Positions 7,601 through 14,679 of a stretch of DNA of 15,394 bases are shown one piece after another (positions within the stretch are counted from its first letter, which is position 1; each line of letters starts with the position of its first letter). The DNA is from Clostridium sp. (GTDB lineage: Bacteria > Bacillota > Clostridia > Lachnospirales > Lachnospiraceae): contig JAEDOC010000039.1 in assembly GCA_016302185.1 (NCBI GenBank), forward strand, positions 1 to 15,394, read 5' to 3'. The translations under genes and the position numbers were made by a program. Under the pieces are notes generated by a model. It was not told where the DNA came from. It did not search any database and worked only from the letters and a program-made list of their open reading frames with translations.

Positions 7601-7981
7601 ATGAAGAAATCTGAAATCTGCTTTTTTTTGCTGGCTGCGTTTCTGTCTGCCGCTCTGGTGGCCGGGGTCTGGCTCTGGTGGAAGAATCCGAGACATGCGG
7701 AACCGGTTCCGGGACAGCTTCAGGAGACGGAAACGGTGCCGGAGGATAATATGGTGCTGAATCAGTCCCGGGTGGAACGCAAAGAGGAGGAGAAGCCTTA
7801 CTGCCTGACGGCGGAGGACGGCTTCTTATTTGTGTTTGTCCGGGATCGGAACAATATCTGTCTGGATACGCATATGCCGCTGTCGGAGTTTCCGGTGGAG
7901 GAGCAGGAGAAACTGATGGACGGGCTCTGGTTTTCCACGATGGCAGAGATTTTAAGCTATCTGGAATCCTATACCAGCTGA
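7601..7981 (+). CDS. Small membrane-anchored protein with BofC C-terminal-like domain
   Basis: This 126-residue protein has one N-terminal hydrophobic segment (about residues 6-26, ending in WLWW) after a short basic start, so it is probably anchored with the rest outside the cytoplasm. A variable linker rich in E, P and V covers residues about 30-65. The C-terminal 60 residues run YCLTAEDGFLFVFV, then LSEFPVEEQEKLMDGLWF and end in LESYTS. This order of a beta-hairpin phrase, an acidic helix with PxxEQxxLxxG and a final YxxS-type end resembles the C-terminal domain of BofC, the secreted inhibitor of sporulation protease SpoIVB. That assignment is from memory of the pattern and is tentative. 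TAGGAGGT at 7587-7593 is a strong ribosome binding site 7 bases before the ATG. Confidence 0.75.
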   Translation: MKKSEICFFLLAAFLSAALVAGVWLWWKNPRHAEPVPGQLQETETVPEDNMVLNQSRVERKEEEKPYCLTAEDGFLFVFVRDRNNICLDTHMPLSEFPVEEQEKLMDGLWFSTMAEILSYLESYTS

Positions 7982-8038
7982 CGTTGCCGGAAAGATGGGA
8001 AGGCTGTCCGGGCAGGAAATCTACATTTGGGAGTTTTT

Positions 8039-9292
8039 ATGAAAAAGAAACAGGTTATAATCGTTGGTGCCGGAGCTTCCGGTATGACCGCTGCCATCTT
8101 TGCGGCCCGACAGGGAGCAGAGGTGGTTCTTCTGGAGCATAAGGACAGAGTGGGAAAGAAGATTCTATCCACTGGGAACGGAAAATGCAATCTTTCTAAC
8201 CGAAAGATGGACGCATCCTGTTACCGCAGCAGCGTCTCCGGCTTTCCCATGAAGGTGATCCGTCAGTTTCCGGTGGAGCGGACGCTGGAATTTTTTGAGA
8301 GTCTGGGAGTAGTGATAAAGGATCGGAACGGATATCTCTATCCCTGGTCGGGACAGGCCAGTGCGATTCTGGATGTGCTGCGCACAGAGTTAAAGGAGCA
8401 GAAGGTCAGGGTGGTGACAGAATGTGAGATCCACCGGATTCTGCCGCCTTTCGGAAAGAACAGGGAAGAAGAAAAGCAGTGTTACCGGGTGGAAACCGGT
8501 AAGGGCGTTTTTCAGGGTGACTGCCTGATTCTGGCGGCCGGTTCCAAAGCGGCTCCGGGCACCGGATCGGACGGAAGCGGATATGAGCTGGCCGCTGCTC
8601 TTGGACATCGGATTGTGAAACCACTTCCGGCTCTGGTTCAGCTGAAATGCCGGGAATCTTTTTTTAAACAGATAACAGGTGTACGGACGGACGGGCGTGT
8701 GACACTCTGGTCGGATGGTGATCTTTTATCATCCGACAGCGGTGAGCTGCAGCTGACAGATTACGGGATCTCCGGAATCCCTGTATTTCAGGTGAGCCGG
8801 TATGCAGTCCGTGCGCTGGATGAGGGGAAAAAGGTTTCTGCCGTGATTGATTTCTGCCCGGAGCTTAGTCGAAAGCAGGTGGCAGCGCATCTGCGGGATC
8901 GCCGGGAACGGGGCGGTGAGAGGACCTTGGAGGAGCTTTTTACCGGATGGATACATAAGAAGCTGGCGCTGCTGTTTTTAAAGCGTTCCAATCTGCGCAC
9001 CGATCGACCGGTAAAGTCGTTGACAGACGCGGAGATCCGGGCATTGACTGTCTGTGTCAAGGAGTTTCGCACAGAGATTATCGGATCCAATTCCTTTGAA
9101 CAGGCGCAGATCTGCTGCGGAGGCGTGGATGTGCGGGAGGTGGATCCCTTCTCACTGGAATCAAAAAAATGGAAAGGCCTTTATCTGATAGGTGAACTAT
9201 TGGATGTGGATGGTATCTGCGGCGGATACAATCTGCAGTGGGCGTGGAGTACCGGTGCCATCGCCGGAACACACGCGGGGACGATGGAATGA
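8039..9292 (+). CDS. HI0933/YhiN-family FAD-dependent oxidoreductase
   Basis: This 417-residue cytoplasmic flavoprotein belongs to the HI0933-like (YhiN) family, whose substrate is unknown. The N-terminal Rossmann motif GAGASG is at residues 10-15, and Glu33 at the end of the second strand would bind the FAD ribose. The family signature GKKILSTGNGKCNLSN is at 39-54. The C-terminal signature is also present: AQICCGGVDVREVDP, then LYLIGELLDVDGICGGYNLQWAWSTG. ATG 8039 is preferred because GGGAG at 8029-8033 precedes it; an in-frame TTG at 8027 has no site. Length fits the family (about 400-420). The gene ends with ATGA overlapping the next flavoprotein gene. A 57-base gap separates it from the small BofC-like gene, with no terminator in it. 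Confidence 0.92.
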   Translation: MKKKQVIIVGAGASGMTAAIFAARQGAEVVLLEHKDRVGKKILSTGNGKCNLSNRKMDASCYRSSVSGFPMKVIRQFPVERTLEFFESLGVVIKDRNGYLYPWSGQASAILDVLRTELKEQKVRVVTECEIHRILPPFGKNREEEKQCYRVETGKGVFQGDCLILAAGSKAAPGTGSDGSGYELAAALGHRIVKPLPALVQLKCRESFFKQITGVRTDGRVTLWSDGDLLSSDSGELQLTDYGISGIPVFQVSRYAVRALDEGKKVSAVIDFCPELSRKQVAAHLRDRRERGGERTLEELFTGWIHKKLALLFLKRSNLRTDRPVKSLTDAEIRALTVCVKEFRTEIIGSNSFEQAQICCGGVDVREVDPFSLESKKWKGLYLIGELLDVDGICGGYNLQWAWSTGAIAGTHAGTME

Positions 9293-10914
9293 TACGAATA
9301 AATCAGTTAAAACTTCCGGTCAGTCATACAGAACAGGATTTATATAAGAAAGCAGCCAAAACACTTCGGATTCCGCAGGAACAGCTGAAAGCACTGACGC
9401 CGGTTCGCCAGTCTCTGGATGCCAGGAAGAAAAACGAGCTTTGCTATATTTATTCACTGGATGCTGCGGTTTCCGGAAAAGAAGCCGCCGTCGTTAAAAA
9501 AGCCAGGGATGTCAATGTGGCGATCCGGAAGGAGGAAGCATACCGTTTCCCACCGATGGGAGAACAGCCGCTGCGTCACCGTCCTGTGATTGTGGGCTTT
9601 GGCCCTGCCGGTATGTTCTGCGGACTGATGCTGGCAAGAGCCGGTTTCTGCCCACTGATTCTAGAGCGCGGAGAGCGGGTAGAGGAACGGACCAGACATG
9701 TACAGGAATTCTGGAAGGAAGGGACGCTTCGTCCGGATTCCAATGTCCAATTTGGGGAGGGCGGTGCCGGCACCTTCTCAGACGGAAAACTGAATACGCT
9801 GGTAAAGGATCCCTCCGGACGGAATAAAAAGGTGCTGGAGATTCTGGCGGAAGCCGGTGCGGATCCGGCCATCACTTACGTCAGTAAGCCACATGTGGGG
9901 ACGGATGTATTAAGTCGGGTTGTAAAAAATATCCGGGAAGAGATCCTGCGGCTGGGCGGAGAGATCCGTTTTGGCACAAGGTTCGAGAATTTTGAGACCT
10001 GTGGCGGAAAGGTCTGTGCGGTGACGGTTTCCGGAACCGGAGCTTTTGCCGGGGAGCGGATGACGGAACGGATTGAGGCAGAAACCGTAGTTCTGGCCAT
10101 TGGCCACAGTGCCAGGGATACCTTTGAGATGCTGGCCGGGAAACCGCTTGATCTGACTCCGAAGGCTTTTGCTGTGGGGCTTCGGATTCAGCATCCGCAG
10201 AGACAGATTAATCTATCTCAGTACGGAATGGAGGATCCGGGAAGACTGGGAGCTGCCAGCTATAAGCTGACGCATCAGACCAGTCTGGGACGAGGGGTTT
10301 ATTCCTTCTGCATGTGTCCCGGCGGCTTTGTAGTCAACGCTTCTTCCGAAGCGGGGCGTCTTGCGGTCAACGGAATGAGTAATCACGACCGTGCGGGAGT
10401 GAATGCCAACAGTGCCCTGATCGTGACTGTGACACCGGAGGATTTTCCGGATCAGACGGCACTGGGCGGAGTAGCCTTTCAGCGCGGCCTGGAGAAAGCT
10501 GCGTTTCAGGCAGGAAACGGAAAGATACCGATTCAGCTGTACGGAGATTTTAAGGCAAACCGGAGATCAGAGCAATTCGGAGAAGTGGAACCATCCTTTG
10601 AGGGCGGCTTTGCTTTTGGAAATCTTCGTGAGGTACTGCCCGGGGTGCTTTGTGATTCTCTGGTGGAGGGAATCGATCATTTTGGAACGGTAATTGCCGG
10701 GTTTGACCGTACGGATGCGATTCTGGCCGGTGTGGAGAGCCGTACCTCATCACCTTTGCGGATTCCCAGAGATTCTTCCATGGAGAGTCGGATCGGCGGG
10801 ATTTATCCCTGCGGGGAGGGAGCCGGATATGCCGGCGGCATCACATCGGCTGCAATGGACGGAATGAAGGTGGCAGAGGCGATCGCCTCCCTGTATCGTC
10901 CGGCCTGGGACTAA
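9289..10914 (+). CDS. COG2509-type FAD-dependent dehydrogenase
   Basis: This 541-residue protein is an uncharacterised FAD-dependent dehydrogenase of the COG2509 type, distinct from the preceding family. About 100 N-terminal residues form a small lysine-rich domain typical of this group (MIRINQLKLPVSH at the start, then a KAAKTLRI helix and SLDARKKNE). The FAD-binding motif GFGPAG is at residues 103-108, followed by ILERGERVEERT and the family hallmark NVQFGEGGAGTFSDGKLNT. The end holds IYPCGEGAGYAGGITSAAMDG, another conserved flavin-contact region. ATG 9289 is inferred because it matches the family start and overlaps the previous stop as ATGA; an in-frame ATG at 9238 lies deep in the upstream gene. 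The reaction is unknown; these proteins are often called NAD(P)/FAD-dependent oxidoreductases. Confidence 0.92.
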   Translation: MIRINQLKLPVSHTEQDLYKKAAKTLRIPQEQLKALTPVRQSLDARKKNELCYIYSLDAAVSGKEAAVVKKARDVNVAIRKEEAYRFPPMGEQPLRHRPVIVGFGPAGMFCGLMLARAGFCPLILERGERVEERTRHVQEFWKEGTLRPDSNVQFGEGGAGTFSDGKLNTLVKDPSGRNKKVLEILAEAGADPAITYVSKPHVGTDVLSRVVKNIREEILRLGGEIRFGTRFENFETCGGKVCAVTVSGTGAFAGERMTERIEAETVVLAIGHSARDTFEMLAGKPLDLTPKAFAVGLRIQHPQRQINLSQYGMEDPGRLGAASYKLTHQTSLGRGVYSFCMCPGGFVVNASSEAGRLAVNGMSNHDRAGVNANSALIVTVTPEDFPDQTALGGVAFQRGLEKAAFQAGNGKIPIQLYGDFKANRRSEQFGEVEPSFEGGFAFGNLREVLPGVLCDSLVEGIDHFGTVIAGFDRTDAILAGVESRTSSPLRIPRDSSMESRIGGIYPCGEGAGYAGGITSAAMDGMKVAEAIASLYRPAWD

Positions 10915-10936
10915 GGAAGAAAGGAAGTAGGAACTT

Positions 10937-11164
10937 ATGGATAATACAAAAATTGACAGAATTAATGAACTGTATCACAAAAGTCAGTCCGTTGGTCTGA
11001 CGGAAGAAGAAAAGGCTGAGCAGGCAGCTCTGCGCAAAGAATATATTGAGGCGATCCGGAAAAATATGAGAGGTACATTAAATAGTATTTCTATCCGGGA
11101 AAAAGACGGAACCATTACAGATCTGGGAAAAAAATATGGAAATGTCAGTGATATCAAAAGCTGA
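10937..11164 (+). CDS. DUF896 (UPF0291, YnzC-like) small protein
   Basis: This 75-residue cytoplasmic protein belongs to the DUF896/UPF0291 family. The typical two-helix N-terminus is clear: KIDRINELYHKS, then GLTEEEKAEQAALRKEYIEAI, then RGTLNSISI. B. subtilis YnzC is of similar length and forms a helical hairpin; no biochemical role is settled. The start has AAGGAAG at 10921-10927, 9 bases upstream. It follows the flavoprotein by 22 bases and its 3' end overlaps the cyclo-ligase gene by 29 bases, so it looks like a member of the same transcript. Confidence 0.92.
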   Translation: MDNTKIDRINELYHKSQSVGLTEEEKAEQAALRKEYIEAIRKNMRGTLNSISIREKDGTITDLGKKYGNVSDIKS

Positions 11165-11723
11165 GCTGCGCACAAAGATCCTGAATGAGAGAAAACGGAT
11201 TTTACCGGAACAGAGGGAACGCTGGGATGCTGCGATTCTGGACCGGATAAAAGGCCTGAGCTTCCCGGGAGAGAAAGCACTTGTTTACTGCTACGTCAGT
11301 GTACGCGGTGAGGCGGGAACAGAAGCACTGATTAGCTGGCTGCGTTCGCTGGGAATTCGGGTCGCACTTCCCAGAGTCTGTGGGAAAACCATGGCATTTT
11401 ATGTGTGTAATTCGCCGGAAGAATTACACCCGGGCGCCTACGGAATTCCGGAGCCAGGTCCGAACTGCCCTCCTGCCTGTGAGGAACAGGCGCCTGTGAT
11501 TGTCCCCGGTGTTGCTTTTTCGGAAACCTTCCACAGGATTGGCTACGGAGCCGGCTACTATGACCGTTTTTTTGCGAAAGAACCGCTGCATCCAAGAATT
11601 GCCATCTGCTATGACTTTCAGCTTTTGAAGGATTGTGCAGCAGATCCCTATGATATTCCCATGCATGCGATTGTTACGCCGTCAGGGATTATTCGGGCGG
11701 AGGAATTGAATGCATCGGGGTAA
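11136..11723 (+). CDS. 5-formyltetrahydrofolate cyclo-ligase
   Basis: This 195-residue enzyme converts 5-formyltetrahydrofolate to 5,10-methenyltetrahydrofolate using ATP, returning a storage or inhibitory folate to the one-carbon pool. Length fits the family (about 180-200). Visible family elements are the basic N-terminal helix with KAELRTKILNERKR, the GTEALISWLRSLG and VALPRV segments, YGIPEP, VIVPGVAFSE and the nucleotide-binding motif GYGAGYYDRF starting at residue 136. The third Gly of the more usual GYGGGYYDR is Ala here. The start lies inside the DUF896 gene. ATG 11136 has only a weak GGGA at 11125-11128, and ATG 11142 two codons later is possible, so translation probably depends on coupling to the upstream gene. 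It is the last gene before a 143-base gap. Confidence 0.93.
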   Translation: MEMSVISKAELRTKILNERKRILPEQRERWDAAILDRIKGLSFPGEKALVYCYVSVRGEAGTEALISWLRSLGIRVALPRVCGKTMAFYVCNSPEELHPGAYGIPEPGPNCPPACEEQAPVIVPGVAFSETFHRIGYGAGYYDRFFAKEPLHPRIAICYDFQLLKDCAADPYDIPMHAIVTPSGIIRAEELNASG

Positions 11724-11761
11724 AAATGTAAGAAACCGATAAATTCGTAAAGGAAATGCTC

Positions 11762-11790
11762 TTGATCATTTTTTATCCTTATAGTAAGAT
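11762..11790 (+). promoter_or_regulatory. miaB: Sigma-A-like promoter for miaB
   Basis: TTGATC at 11762-11767 and TAAGAT at 11785-11790 are separated by exactly 17 bases, each matching four of six consensus positions. They lie in an AT-rich stretch unlike the flanking coding DNA. A start near 11797 would give an untranslated leader of about 70 bases. This is the best vegetative promoter in the window and probably starts the miaB unit. No good terminator for the upstream array is seen before it, so read-through remains possible. Confidence 0.6.
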
Positions 11791-11807
11791 TATCTAATGT
11801 ATGAAAA

Positions 11808-11842
11808 GATAAGAGGCTTTCCTTTTTCTTTTCCTCTGAATC
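11808..11842 (+). promoter_or_regulatory. Possible hairpin in the miaB leader
   Basis: AGAGG at 11812-11816 can pair with CCTCT at 11833-11837, extended after a small internal loop by GAT (11808-11810) with ATC (11840-11842). The loop is 16 pyrimidines, part of a 21-base pyrimidine-only run at 11817-11837. It sits between the presumed transcription start and the AAGGAG ribosome binding site at 11851-11856. The stem is weak and has no following T-run, so it is not a terminator; it may affect leader stability or be chance. Confidence 0.25.
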
Positions 11843-11866
11843 TAGCTTGTAAGGAGTTTTATTCCA

Positions 11867-13315
11867 ATGACATCTTTTGTGTATGACAGAACTGCTCTTT
11901 TGGAGACTGCACCGGAGCAGGAACCGGAACGCCAGCAGTTTTTTATGGCCAGATGCCGTCAGTGGGTGAAAGAGACCGGCGAAGCGCTGGGACGGCCGCT
12001 GACCTGTTATATCGCAACCTTTGGCTGCCAGATGAATGCCCATGACTCGGAAAAACTGATGGGAATTCTGCTGGAGGCAGGGTTTGTGGAGGGAACCGGA
12101 GAGGATTCTGATTTTGTCCTGTATAACACCTGCACGGTCAGGGAAAATGCCAACCTGCGTGTCTATGGCCGTCTGGGATATTTAAATAGTTTAAAAAAGA
12201 AAAATCCGCATATGATCATCGCACTCTGCGGCTGTATGATGCAGGAGCCGGAGGTCGTGGCGAAACTAAAACAGAGCTATCGGTTTGTTGATATTATTTT
12301 TGGAACACACAACATCTATAAGCTGGCGGAGCTTCTGGATACTCGTCTCCGTCAGAAGAAGATGGTTGTGGATATCTGGAAGGATACGGATCGAATCGTG
12401 GAGGATCTGCCCAGTGAGCGCAAATATCCATTTAAATCGGGTGTGAATATCATGTTCGGCTGTAACAACTTCTGCAGCTACTGTATCGTTCCCTATGTGA
12501 GAGGGCGGGAGAGAAGCCGCGAACCGGAGGATATTATCCGTGAGATTGAGGGACTGGTAAAGACCGGCGTGGTAGAAGTGATGCTTCTGGGACAGAATGT
12601 GAATTCCTACGGAAAGAATCTGAAGAATCCCATCAGCTTTGCCCAGCTGCTGCGCCGGGTAGAGCAGATCGAAGGGCTGCAGCGAATCCGTTTTATGACT
12701 TCTCATCCCAAGGATCTTTCCGATGAGCTGATTGAGGTGATGCGGGATTCGAAGAAGATCTGCCGCCATCTCCATCTGCCGCTGCAGTCGGGAAGCAGCC
12801 GGATCCTAAAGGAAATGAACCGTCGTTATACCAAGGAACAGTACCTGGCACTGGCTGAGAAGATCAAGTCTGCGATTCCTGACATATCCCTGACAACGGA
12901 TATTATTGTCGGATTTCCGGGAGAGACGGAGGAGGATTTCCAGGAAACACTGGATGTGGTGCGCAGGGTGCGGTATGACAGTGCTTTTACATTCATTTAT
13001 TCCAGGCGGACAGGCACTCCGGCGGCTGCCATGGAGGATCAGGTTCCGGAGGATGTGGTGAAGGATCGATTCGATCGCCTGCTGAAGGAAGTGCAGAAGA
13101 TTTCCACGGAGGTCTGCGGAAAGGATATCCATACAGTGCAGGAGGTTCTGGCAGAGGAAGTAGATGATCATGAAGAAGGCTATCTGACCGGACGCTTATC
13201 GAATAATACAGTAGTTCATTTTCCGGGAGGAAAAGAACTGATTGGAAAGATCGTAAAGGTATCTTTGGAGGAATCCAGAGGATTTTACTATATGGGTACA
13301 TTAAGCGAACAATAA
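11867..13315 (+). CDS. miaB: tRNA-2-methylthio-N6-dimethylallyladenosine synthase MiaB
   Basis: MiaB is a radical-SAM methylthiotransferase that adds the 2-methylthio group to i6A37 in tRNAs reading UNN codons. The 482-residue protein has an N-terminal extension of about 45 residues, common in clostridial members, then the methylthiotransferase domain. Its cluster cysteines are Cys54 (FGCQMNAHDSE), Cys89 (NTCTVRENA) and Cys123 (GCMMQ). The radical-SAM motif is GCNNFCSYC, giving Cys199, Cys203 and Cys206, followed by VPYVRGRERSR and LGQNVNSYG. A TRAM-like RNA-binding region ends the protein (about 415-478). These features distinguish it from MtaB and RimO; NxCTVRExA with the RGRE motif is MiaB-like. 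AAGGAG at 11851-11856 serves ATG 11867. It leads the second unit, as miaB often precedes mutS in Firmicutes. Confidence 0.95.
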   Translation: MTSFVYDRTALLETAPEQEPERQQFFMARCRQWVKETGEALGRPLTCYIATFGCQMNAHDSEKLMGILLEAGFVEGTGEDSDFVLYNTCTVRENANLRVYGRLGYLNSLKKKNPHMIIALCGCMMQEPEVVAKLKQSYRFVDIIFGTHNIYKLAELLDTRLRQKKMVVDIWKDTDRIVEDLPSERKYPFKSGVNIMFGCNNFCSYCIVPYVRGRERSREPEDIIREIEGLVKTGVVEVMLLGQNVNSYGKNLKNPISFAQLLRRVEQIEGLQRIRFMTSHPKDLSDELIEVMRDSKKICRHLHLPLQSGSSRILKEMNRRYTKEQYLALAEKIKSAIPDISLTTDIIVGFPGETEEDFQETLDVVRRVRYDSAFTFIYSRRTGTPAAAMEDQVPEDVVKDRFDRLLKEVQKISTEVCGKDIHTVQEVLAEEVDDHEEGYLTGRLSNNTVVHFPGGKELIGKIVKVSLEESRGFYYMGTLSEQ

Positions 13316-13331
13316 GGAGGAAGTTAGAGGA

Positions 13332-14660
13332 ATGAGACATCAGTATAAGAAGCTGGCGGTTCTTTTAACCACAGCCATGCTTACGGGAAATGCAACGATT
13401 GTTTATGCCGGACCGGCAGACGATATCGCTTTAAAGGAGCAGATGCAGGGACAGCAGACACAGAATCAACAGACCTCTGAGGCTGTATCCGGAGAAGAGC
13501 TTCCGGCAGGTGAGACGCAGACAGAAGGAGGAGAACAGGCTGCTGCAGAGAGCGGAGCTGTCAATACAGCGGTTCACGCAACAGTAAATTACCAGTACGA
13601 TTCCATGGGCAATGTTACCACACTTTCCATGAAATTAAATAATTACGAGGGCATCGGCGGTATCGCCTACAGTGTATACAATTCTGCCGGCGGTTTTCTC
13701 TGGTGGTTCAGCAACGGTACCTCCAGTGGTGTGCCGGGGGAAGGCAATGTGGTTGAGGCAGTTCGGATCAAACTGACCGGAGAGGCAGAGAAGCTTTATG
13801 ATGTGTACTACAGTGTAACTTCCACCGGTCAGGGTAAGATGGGCTATGCGAAGAACGGCGAGCTGGCAGGTACCGTAGACATCGGTGAGAAATTAAAATC
13901 GGTGGAAGTGATTCTGGTTCCCAAGGGAGGCAATCCGCCGGTAAGTGCGGCACCCCGCTATAAATCCCAGTATACCAGCTACATGAATGTAACAGAAGGA
14001 ATGACCACTCTGGTGAATCCGGATGGCAGTGTCTACAATGGCTGGGTATCGGATGATTTCACCCGGTACTATTTTGTGGACGGATATGCCGTAACCGGCT
14101 GGCACTATATTGATGGACTGAAATATTACTTTGACAGCTGCGGTCGTCTGGTGCAGGATGTGGATTCCATCATCGGAAAGCAGAGCAGCTATCTTCTGAA
14201 GGTGAATAAGGCATTAAACTGCCTGACCGTATATGCCAAGGACGGCAATAACGGCTACATTATCCCGGTCAAAGCGATGCTGACCTCGGTTGGTGATGAT
14301 ACTCCGATCGGAACCTTCTATACGCCGGAGAAATATCGCTGGAGACTGATGGTCAATGACACGTATACTCAGTATGCGACCCGTATCACCCAGGGCTTCC
14401 TGCTTCACTCCATTACCTACTCGGATACCAAGGAAGACACACTGCTGACGGAGGGCTACAACGGACTGGGCGTCAGCCGTTCTCTGGGCTGTGTCCGCTT
14501 AAACTGCGGTAATTCCAAGTGGATCTATGATAATTGTAAGCTGGGAACTGCCGTGGAAATCTACGAGGATTCCAGTGTGGCTTCTCCGTTTGACAAGCCG
14601 GAGTTAATCCCGATTCCGGGCGATCAGACCTGGGATCCGACCGATCCAAAATTCAACTAG
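13332..14660 (+). CDS. Secreted L,D-transpeptidase with ChW-like and wall-binding repeats
   Basis: This 442-residue exported protein should cross-link peptidoglycan stem peptides (3-3 links) or attach proteins to them. A signal peptide is clear: basic start, hydrophobic residues 8-24 and a likely cut after VYA at residue 26. A Gln/Glu/Gly-rich linker covers 27-82. Residues about 109-198 resemble two clostridial hydrophobic-with-W (ChW) repeats, with GGIAYSVYNSAGGFLWW and VVEAVRIKLTG then GELAGTVDIGEKLKSVEVIL. Residues about 235-274 look like choline-binding-type repeats (NGWVSDDFTRYYFVDGYAVTGW). The YkuD catalytic domain follows (about 284-412), with His359 in LLHSITY and the nucleophile Cys387 in SLGCVRLN; the usual His before Gly is Leu. 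A Pro/Asp-rich tail ends the protein. AAGGAGG overlaps the miaB stop region (13314-13320). Confidence 0.9.
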   Translation: MRHQYKKLAVLLTTAMLTGNATIVYAGPADDIALKEQMQGQQTQNQQTSEAVSGEELPAGETQTEGGEQAAAESGAVNTAVHATVNYQYDSMGNVTTLSMKLNNYEGIGGIAYSVYNSAGGFLWWFSNGTSSGVPGEGNVVEAVRIKLTGEAEKLYDVYYSVTSTGQGKMGYAKNGELAGTVDIGEKLKSVEVILVPKGGNPPVSAAPRYKSQYTSYMNVTEGMTTLVNPDGSVYNGWVSDDFTRYYFVDGYAVTGWHYIDGLKYYFDSCGRLVQDVDSIIGKQSSYLLKVNKALNCLTVYAKDGNNGYIIPVKAMLTSVGDDTPIGTFYTPEKYRWRLMVNDTYTQYATRITQGFLLHSITYSDTKEDTLLTEGYNGLGVSRSLGCVRLNCGNSKWIYDNCKLGTAVEIYEDSSVASPFDKPELIPIPGDQTWDPTDPKFN

Positions 14661-14679
14661 GCAAGAAGTGAGGTAAAAC

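Noticed and set aside
11751..11782. Possible terminator hairpin after the cyclo-ligase gene (AAGGA with TCCTT, AATG with CATT)
   Set aside because: The stem is AT-rich and interrupted by a five-base bulge, and the T-run lies inside the 3' arm instead of after it. It also overlaps the better supported promoter.
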